Translations under genes and position numbers: made by a program
Shown: positions 33,464 through 38,345 of the stretch, piece after piece
Position numbering within the stretch: position 1 is the stretch's first letter
How the letters are laid out: each line of letters starts with the position of its first letter
Source of the DNA: Desulfobacteraceae bacterium
GTDB taxonomy: Bacteria; Desulfobacterota; Desulfobacteria; Desulfobacterales; RPRI01
Assembly: GCA_003818505.1 (NCBI GenBank)
Contig: RPRI01000036.1
Coordinates: 1-38,345 of the forward strand
Direction of reading: 5' to 3'
Length of the DNA stretch: 38,345 bases
The notes under the pieces: generated by a model
Told to the model about the DNA's origin: nothing
Seen by the model: the letters and a program-made list of their open reading frames with translations, nothing else
Database searches by the model: none

Positions 33464-35077
33464 TTACAACCCTTCAATTTTTTTATCCTTCGGATGCCTG
33501 ATCGAATAAACAAGTTTTTTTGAAACCGCCTTTCCTGCCTCGACATCGATTATCCATTTAAGTTTGCCGTTTTCAGGATTGAATTCGGCTCCGGATGATT
33601 CAACCAGTTTAACGACAATGTCTTTATTCTTTGATACCGGGATCTGATCTTCAATCAGAATTTTAACCGCAACTTTTTTATTGTTTTTTACTTTAATTTC
33701 AAAAGCAAAGGTTCTCTCAAGGTCGCCGCTTAATAGTTTCTCCTCAGAAAAATCTTTCAGGGATTCTCTTGAAACGGAAATGTTCTGATCGCGGCCGAGA
33801 GAAACCGAAAGTTTATCCTTTGCGGATTCTGGATTTATCCAGGCCTGGCCGATGTAAGTATTTTCAAAATATATATTGGATTGACCGGCTAAAAGATTGT
33901 AGTCTGCCCAATCGGTTAAGCCCGCAACCAGGAATGCATTGCCGTCTATTTTAGGTGCTGCATAATACTCAAAGCCGGCTGGAATGGAAAACTCCTGCAA
34001 AGCGACATAATGCGGCTTGCCGTCTGCGGGGATCGAATATTTTATCTGGGGTCTGAATTCAACGGAGAGCTGTTTTGCGTTCACATCAAAATAATCGGCC
34101 ATAGTCGCAACTTCTGCAGGTGCCTCTGCCGTCTCCTTAGCATCATATTCTCCAAGCATCCGCGCGGCAGATGATTTTTCCTCGATGATCTTCATCCTTG
34201 GAGAAAAGACCCGGCGCTGAAAATCAATAAACCATGTCGAAATCCCGGGTTTTTCATTGCTTAATGAGGGATTTCTTGTTGAAAGGACCACTTCCACATC
34301 CTTCCAGTCAATTCCGCTCTGCTGCCTTACCTCGGCTTTAGATGTCAGGATTACGGGAGAGTTTATTCTGTCGATACGTATATCATAAGAAGGCTGCCAG
34401 GCGGCGTCCGGAATAAAACATGACAAATTGAGTTCGGCAGGACCGCCTGTTTTTGATAAAACGGAAATCACGACTTCGTTTGTTGTCTTCTTAATGCGGG
34501 CGGCAAGTTCGTTCAACTGGTTTTTTACCCTGTCGATATCTTTCTGAATCTTCTTTCCATTCAGGGAAAGATCCAGGATCCTGCCGTTTATTTCGGAATG
34601 CCTTTTCGTATAATATTCCGCCATCTTCTGGAGATCCGTCAAAAAAATCCCTTTCCCCTTTCCGCTGATGCGTTTGTTTGCCGCAAGCAGATCTACTTCG
34701 GCTTTAAGAGCATCAATCCAGACCTGATTCAATGAAAATGATTTATTCAGCGCATCAAGAGAGTCTTCGAGAGTTTTAATCTGAGAAGTCTTCTCTACCG
34801 GTCGCAGATAATCAAAACGCTGAACAACAGACATGATAATCGCATCGCCTTTTCCGGAAACATATATGCTGCTACTTTCAATTTTTGAGGCAAGTCCTGT
34901 AAAGACAACTTCGTTTAATCCTTTCTCAAGATTCATCCTTGCCGTATGCGAAAGCTCTGCGCCTTTAAGAAAAACCTTCACACCGGAAAGGCCGGGCGAA
35001 ACAACAATTTCGTTTGAAGCAAAAAGAACGGACGGAATAAAAAAAATTATTATTAACATCAAGATACGTTTTTTCAT
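33464..35077 (-). CDS. DUF4139 (MuiA-type) exported protein
   Basis: From the ATG at 35077 (GAGGA 9 nt upstream; an ATG at 35101 would add eight residues) the protein has 537 residues. It has a signal peptide ('MKKRILMLIIIFFIPSVLFA'), an N-terminal DUF4140 part ('GVKVFLKGAELSHTARMNLE'), a coiled coil (about 95-205) and DUF4139 ('SCFIPDAAWQPSYDIRID', 'LTSKAEVRQQSGIDWKDVEV', ending 'LVYSIRHPKDKK'). The family includes the mucoidy-inhibitor MuiA homologues; the biochemical role is unknown. The protein is probably periplasmic or anchored by its partner, the LEA14-like lipoprotein that follows directly. Confidence 0.88.
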   Translation of the reverse strand: MKKRILMLIIIFFIPSVLFASNEIVVSPGLSGVKVFLKGAELSHTARMNLEKGLNEVVFTGLASKIESSSIYVSGKGDAIIMSVVQRFDYLRPVEKTSQIKTLEDSLDALNKSFSLNQVWIDALKAEVDLLAANKRISGKGKGIFLTDLQKMAEYYTKRHSEINGRILDLSLNGKKIQKDIDRVKNQLNELAARIKKTTNEVVISVLSKTGGPAELNLSCFIPDAAWQPSYDIRIDRINSPVILTSKAEVRQQSGIDWKDVEVVLSTRNPSLSNEKPGISTWFIDFQRRVFSPRMKIIEEKSSAARMLGEYDAKETAEAPAEVATMADYFDVNAKQLSVEFRPQIKYSIPADGKPHYVALQEFSIPAGFEYYAAPKIDGNAFLVAGLTDWADYNLLAGQSNIYFENTYIGQAWINPESAKDKLSVSLGRDQNISVSRESLKDFSEEKLLSGDLERTFAFEIKVKNNKKVAVKILIEDQIPVSKNKDIVVKLVESSGAEFNPENGKLKWIIDVEAGKAVSKKLVYSIRHPKDKKIEGL

Positions 35078-35131
35078 TTGATATTTTCCTCGCATATTCA
35101 TCTGTATTTTCTAACCCTGATAAACGGGACT

Positions 35132-35162
35132 CTTTTCAGCACTCCCTTGAGGGGTAGAAAAG
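35132..35162 (-). promoter_or_regulatory. Hairpin in the 5' leader of the DUF4139 gene
   Basis: CTTTTC (35132-35137) pairs with GAAAAG (35157-35162), enclosing ACTCCC/GGGGT with a TTGA loop. On the minus strand it would lie about 55 nt before the DUF4139 start and could influence expression. No matching riboswitch family is recognised. Confidence 0.4.
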
Positions 35163-35166
35163 CGCA

Positions 35167-35186
35167 GAAAATAATCTCTGACTTAC
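35167..35186 (+). repeat. Solo copy of the dispersed 20-nt motif
   Basis: GAAAATAATCTCTGACTTAC differs at two positions from the minus-strand reading of 27767-27786 and from the consensus of the hairpin arms at 27802-27821. Both neighbourhoods continue as CTTACTAA on one side. No inverted partner was seen here. Confidence 0.6.
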
Positions 35187-35301
35187 TAAACGGTTCAACT
35201 TGAAACCGCGTGCGTGCTGACTATGCCCTAAGCAGGGAATACGCTCACTGTTTTTGGTTCAGGATATGATGAAATTATCAGTTTTACAATTAAAAAATCC
35301 C

Positions 35302-35329
35302 TTGACTTTTTTAGGGGGTAAGATACTTT
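35302..35329 (+). promoter_or_regulatory. Possible promoter of the TAXI-TRAP operon
   Basis: TTGACT (35302-35307), 16 nt, TACTTT (35324-35329). It would give a leader of about 170 nt before the TAXI receptor gene, so other promoters are possible. Offered as a low-confidence candidate only. Confidence 0.3.
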
Positions 35330-35507
35330 CAGTCCAGATTAATAGAGGAGCTGAACAGTTACGATGCTTTTTTTTAGTTCTTTCTCCATTATATATTTTT
35401 TTTAAACGGCTATTAAAAAGGTATATCGCACGGGAAAGCCTGTAATTGATGCAAACCTTGTTTTGCTGTTTCCGCCTATAATTATAATCTTTTAAAAGGA
35501 GGAGGTC

Positions 35508-36470
35508 ATGATGAAACGCTTGGTGATATGGGGGCTTGTTGTAGCATTCGTATTTGTTGTTCCATCTGCATGGGCTCAAAAAACGGTTCGGTTGTCAATC
35601 GCGACAGGAGGAACGGGAGGCGTATATTATCCCATGGGCGGAGGGATGGCCAATATTTTATCTAAATACATCCACTATATGGAAGCAACCGCTGAAGTGA
35701 CGGCAGCTTCAGTGGATAATTGCCTTCTGGTGGGAGCCGGAAAGGCTGACCTGGCCTTTATCATGGCGGACGTCGGATGGGACGCCTTTGAAGGGAAAGG
35801 AAAGTTCAAAGCCAAAATCCCTTTAAGAACCGTAGCAGTTCTCTATGCGAATAACATGCATGTAGTGACAGTTGAGGGTACGGGTATTGAAAAGTTCAGC
35901 GACCTGAAAGGGAAAAGGGTTTCGACCGGCGCACCGGGAAGCGGAACCGAGATAAAGGCTCTCAGGGTTCTGGAAGCTTATGGCCTGGATCCGGACAAAG
36001 ACATGAAAAGGGATAAACTGGGCGCCGCTGAGTCCGCCGGCGCATTAAAAGACAGGAAGATCGATGCCTACTTCTGGGACGGAGGAATTCCCACTGCTTC
36101 GATTACCGATCTGGGCGCCACCCCGGGGATCAAAATTAAGCTGATCAACCACGGTGATGCGGTTGTGAAAATGAGAGAAAAGTACGGCCCTCTTTATGTT
36201 AAAGGAGTGCTTCCTGCAAAAGCTTACCCTGGAGAGGATAAAGATGTCTCAATTGCTCTGGTTTGGAATTTACTTGTTTGCAATGAGAATATGAAGGATG
36301 ATCAGGTTTATGATGTTTTAAAAACTCTTTTTGAACATCAAAAAGAACTGATAACCGTCCATAAGGAGGCAAAAAACCTGATCATGGAATCTCAGGCTGA
36401 CGGGTCGCCGATCCCATTCCATCCCGGTGCAGTCCGGTTTTTTAAAGAAAAAGGATTCAAGGTTAAATAA
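35508..36470 (+). CDS. TAXI-family TRAP transporter solute receptor
   Basis: The periplasmic substrate-binding protein of a TAXI TRAP system, which uses an ion gradient rather than ATP. AAAGGAGGAGG lies just upstream of the ATG at 35508 (the next ATG at 35511 is equally usable). The signal peptide ends at 'PSAWA' (residue 23). The mature start 'RLSIATGGTGGVYYPMGGGM' and 'GLDPDKDM', 'SAGALKDRKIDAYFWDGGIP' are the TAXI signature regions. The length (320 aa) is typical. Substrates known for TAXI systems include glutamate and dicarboxylate-type acids; this one cannot be assigned. First gene of a three-gene unit with DUF1850 and the fused permease. Confidence 0.94.
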   Translation: MMKRLVIWGLVVAFVFVVPSAWAQKTVRLSIATGGTGGVYYPMGGGMANILSKYIHYMEATAEVTAASVDNCLLVGAGKADLAFIMADVGWDAFEGKGKFKAKIPLRTVAVLYANNMHVVTVEGTGIEKFSDLKGKRVSTGAPGSGTEIKALRVLEAYGLDPDKDMKRDKLGAAESAGALKDRKIDAYFWDGGIPTASITDLGATPGIKIKLINHGDAVVKMREKYGPLYVKGVLPAKAYPGEDKDVSIALVWNLLVCNENMKDDQVYDVLKTLFEHQKELITVHKEAKNLIMESQADGSPIPFHPGAVRFFKEKGFKVK

Positions 36471-36959
36471 TTGAAACTAAAGAAACGACCCCTCCTGCTG
36501 GTGATTGGCATATTAATCTTAGCAGGAGGGCTTTTTCTCTTTGTAAAAAAGAGAACCGTCCTTCAGGTCAGGAACCTTGATCATTCACAGACCCTGCGCA
36601 TAAGTACAGGTCCTTCCGGGGCTTTTTCCATATTTTATATTAACTCGATTTACAATGAACCTGTCTCCGAAGAATTCCAGATTAAAGGAGATTCAATTTT
36701 CCTTAAGGGTGTAAGAACTAAAAGTCCCGGTGTAATGGGATATTACGGGTTTGATGATACCAGAGAACTCCATCCGATGAACAGGAATCTTGGAGCTGCC
36801 TTTATTTTTAAAAAGGGTATGGTGGAAGGACAGGGATTGCGGATCGGAGAAAAGAAAATATTCTTGAACGAAATTGGAGAAAAAGGGGACAGCATTCAAC
36901 TCAGCGCTGAATTCATGCGTTTGGGCCACTATATTTTCCTGATGCTGTTTAATAATTAA
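36471..36959 (+). CDS. DUF1850 protein of a TAXI-TRAP system
   Basis: The 162-residue protein starts with TTG immediately after the TAXI stop, with only a weak AAGG upstream, so it is probably translated by coupling. One N-terminal membrane segment (about 7-24) is followed by a small beta-rich domain with 'FSIFYINSIYNEPVSEEFQI', 'GYYGFDD' and 'GLRIGEKKIFLNEI', which match DUF1850. DUF1850 genes are characteristic neighbours of TAXI-TRAP permeases; the function is unknown, perhaps as a small accessory subunit. Confidence 0.85.
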   Translation: MKLKKRPLLLVIGILILAGGLFLFVKKRTVLQVRNLDHSQTLRISTGPSGAFSIFYINSIYNEPVSEEFQIKGDSIFLKGVRTKSPGVMGYYGFDDTRELHPMNRNLGAAFIFKKGMVEGQGLRIGEKKIFLNEIGEKGDSIQLSAEFMRLGHYIFLMLFNN

Positions 36960-36978
36960 CGCTGAAAAGGACAGACCG

Positions 36979-38345
36979 ATGGAAGAGGAGAAGCAAAAGA
37001 ACGATCAGGAACCGGTGATCACCGAACAAGCCCTTAAAGAAGCAGAAAAGTATATCGAAGAGGAAGAAGGACCTGTGCGCCGGTTTGCAGGAAAGATGGA
37101 AATTTTTATCACGGTGGTAGCGGTGGCAATGTCTCTCATACATCTCTATGCCGCCGTCGGCATAGTCATGACCCAGGTTCTGAGAGGAATCCATGTCATG
37201 TTCGTCCTGTTTCTTTCCTTCCTGGTTTTTCCATCCTTTAAACGATTTAAAAACAAGATCACATGGTTTGACGTTCTTCTTTCCCTTCTCGGAATTGCCG
37301 TAATAGTTTATATGCTGGGCGATTTTGATGATTTTATATACCGGTCCGTTGTTCCAAACTTTTGGGACAAGTTTTTCGGAATCATTCTTATCCTTCTAAT
37401 ATTGGAGGCAACCCGGCGGACAAGCGGCTGGATCATGCCTGCAATAGTCATTACATTTATCGTTTATGCATTCATCGGGCCGTATCTCCCCAATCCCTGG
37501 ACCCATCGGGGATATGACATCGATCGTATCGTAGGCCATATGTATATGACTCTTGAGGGAATTTTCGGCGTCCCGATAGATGTTTCCTCGACTTTTATCA
37601 TACTGTTCACCATTTGGGGTGCCTTTTTGGAATTCTCCGGCGCCGGAAAGTTCTTTATCGATTTTTCTTTTGCAGCCATGGGGGGAAAGACGACCGGGGC
37701 CGGCCGAACCGTAACATTGGCCTCTTTTCTCCTGGGAGGTCCATCCGGAAGCGGAGTGGCAACTACGGTTACCTTAGGATCGGTCGCATATCCAATGCTG
37801 GCAAAAGCCGGCTACAGCAAAGAAGCTGCCGGCGGGCTTCTCTCCGCCGGAGGGATTGGAGCCATCCTCTCTCCGCCTGTCCTGGGAGCAGCAGCCTTTC
37901 TTATCGCAGAATTCTTAAAAATATCCTATTTGGACGTCATCCTAATGGCGACCGTTCCAACCTGTCTTTATTACTGGTCCATCTTTTTAATGGTGGAACT
38001 GGATGCCAGAAAATTCGGCGTCAAACAAATTGCTTTTGATAAAACATACAGTCTGTGGCAATTGACCTGTCGCTACGGATTTCACTTCATCTCTCTTGTC
38101 TCCATCGTTGTGATAATGGTCATAGGCTTTTCACCCATCATGTCCGTCTTTTGGGCGACGGTGATCACCTTTGTGGTCAGTTTCATTCGAAGCGATACAG
38201 CTCTTTATCCCAAAAAACTCATAAACGCATTAAAGAGAGGGGCTTTAGGGGTTCTTCCGGTCGCCGCCACTTGTGCGGCTGCCGGAATCATTGTGGGCGT
38301 TGTGACGCTGACGGGCCTGGGGTTAAAGTTCAGTTCAATTGTTAT
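36979..38345 (+). CDS. TRAP transporter fused DctQM-like permease (partial, 3' end outside window)
   Basis: The reading frame opens with ATG at 36979 (AAAGG 8 nt upstream) and runs without a stop to the end of the window, so 455 residues are visible. An acidic cytoplasmic start (about 1-36, 'MEEEKQKNDQEPVITEQALK') leads into many membrane helices. The first four helices are DctQ-like; the later part is DctM-like, with 'ASFLLGGPSGSGVATTVTLG' and 'GGLLSAGGIGAILSPPVLGA'. The fused form pairs with TAXI receptors. The missing C-terminal part would be about 180 or more residues. It follows DUF1850 by 19 nt. Confidence 0.93.
   Translation, partial: MEEEKQKNDQEPVITEQALKEAEKYIEEEEGPVRRFAGKMEIFITVVAVAMSLIHLYAAVGIVMTQVLRGIHVMFVLFLSFLVFPSFKRFKNKITWFDVLLSLLGIAVIVYMLGDFDDFIYRSVVPNFWDKFFGIILILLILEATRRTSGWIMPAIVITFIVYAFIGPYLPNPWTHRGYDIDRIVGHMYMTLEGIFGVPIDVSSTFIILFTIWGAFLEFSGAGKFFIDFSFAAMGGKTTGAGRTVTLASFLLGGPSGSGVATTVTLGSVAYPMLAKAGYSKEAAGGLLSAGGIGAILSPPVLGAAAFLIAEFLKISYLDVILMATVPTCLYYWSIFLMVELDARKFGVKQIAFDKTYSLWQLTCRYGFHFISLVSIVVIMVIGFSPIMSVFWATVITFVVSFIRSDTALYPKKLINALKRGALGVLPVAATCAAAGIIVGVVTLTGLGLKFSSIV

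Larger units (their letters stand above)
35102..35507. other. Gene-free divergent region between DUF4139 and TAXI genes
   Basis: No coding region is supported. It contains a leader hairpin for the DUF4139 side, a solo copy of a dispersed 20-nt motif, a short stem CCCT/AGGG (about 35226-35237) within a larger GCGT/ACGC pairing, a candidate plus-strand promoter and AT-rich sequence up to the TAXI RBS. Confidence 0.5.

Noticed and set aside
1..38345. CRISPR arrays, tRNA or rRNA genes, prophage, defence islands
   Set aside because: None was recognised on either strand. Repeats found are not regularly spaced, and no defence gene families were seen.

Overview
The window looks like a chromosomal segment of a low-GC, Gram-negative member of the Desulfobacterota (Desulfobacterales-like). 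The call rests on gene content and protein style: a complete pilMNOPQ operon headed by a tiny XRE-type regulator, an NtrY/NtrX pair next to DUF4390 and LpxC, a B12-dependent ribonucleotide reductase beside a LysR regulator of the type linked to selenium metabolism in this phylum, a DUF362 ferredoxin protein and a TAXI-type TRAP transporter. No rRNA, tRNA, CRISPR array, phage gene or transposase was seen, and the species cannot be named from sequence alone.

Layout. 1-159: right part of a structured, MITE-like repeat. 363-5578 (minus strand): YqaA-like membrane protein, TPM/YgcG-like protein, transglutaminase-like protein, alpha/beta hydrolase, an unrecognised membrane-anchored protein and a DUF362 ferredoxin protein. 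5834-6514 (plus): Cys-cluster (YkgJ-type) protein. 6528-6785: second copy of the repeat element plus a decayed third piece. 7145-13243 (plus): promoter, small HTH regulator, pilM-N-O-P-Q and a hairpin terminator. 13244-16811 (minus): serS-thrC-PilF/PilW-like TPR lipoprotein, converging on pilQ. 17087-19568: 5-formyl-THF cyclo-ligase (plus), a TrkA-N potassium channel (minus) and pcm (plus). 19664-29278 (minus): a compact run lpxC - DUF4390 - ntrY - ntrX - rsmD - coaD - lysR - nrdJ. 29609-31144 (plus): comM-like AAA+ protein. 31265-35077 (minus): DUF4139 protein - LEA14-like lipoprotein - CBS protein - a divergent YchF-like P-loop protein. 35508-38345 (plus): TAXI receptor - DUF1850 - fused TRAP permease, cut by the window end.

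How genes work together. PilM/N/O/P form the inner-membrane alignment complex and PilQ the outer-membrane secretin of a type IV pilus. The convergent TPR lipoprotein is a plausible PilQ pilotin. The pilus motors, pilins and platform protein are not in the window. NtrY/NtrX would be an envelope- or nitrogen/redox-sensing two-component pair, but this NtrX has lost the sigma-54 contact loop consensus. TAXI, DUF1850 and the fused permease form one tripartite uptake system.

Most of the window is ordinary core genome. The best leads are: (i) the roughly 185-bp palindromic repeat with a compensatory base-pair change; (ii) a separate 20-nt motif occurring three times, twice as a large hairpin; (iii) the NtrX with GAFAAE and DD in place of GAFTGA and DE; (iv) a YchF-like protein without a recognisable G3 motif; (v) the small HTH regulator and palindromes in front of pilM. 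I found no clear new defence or biosynthetic system.
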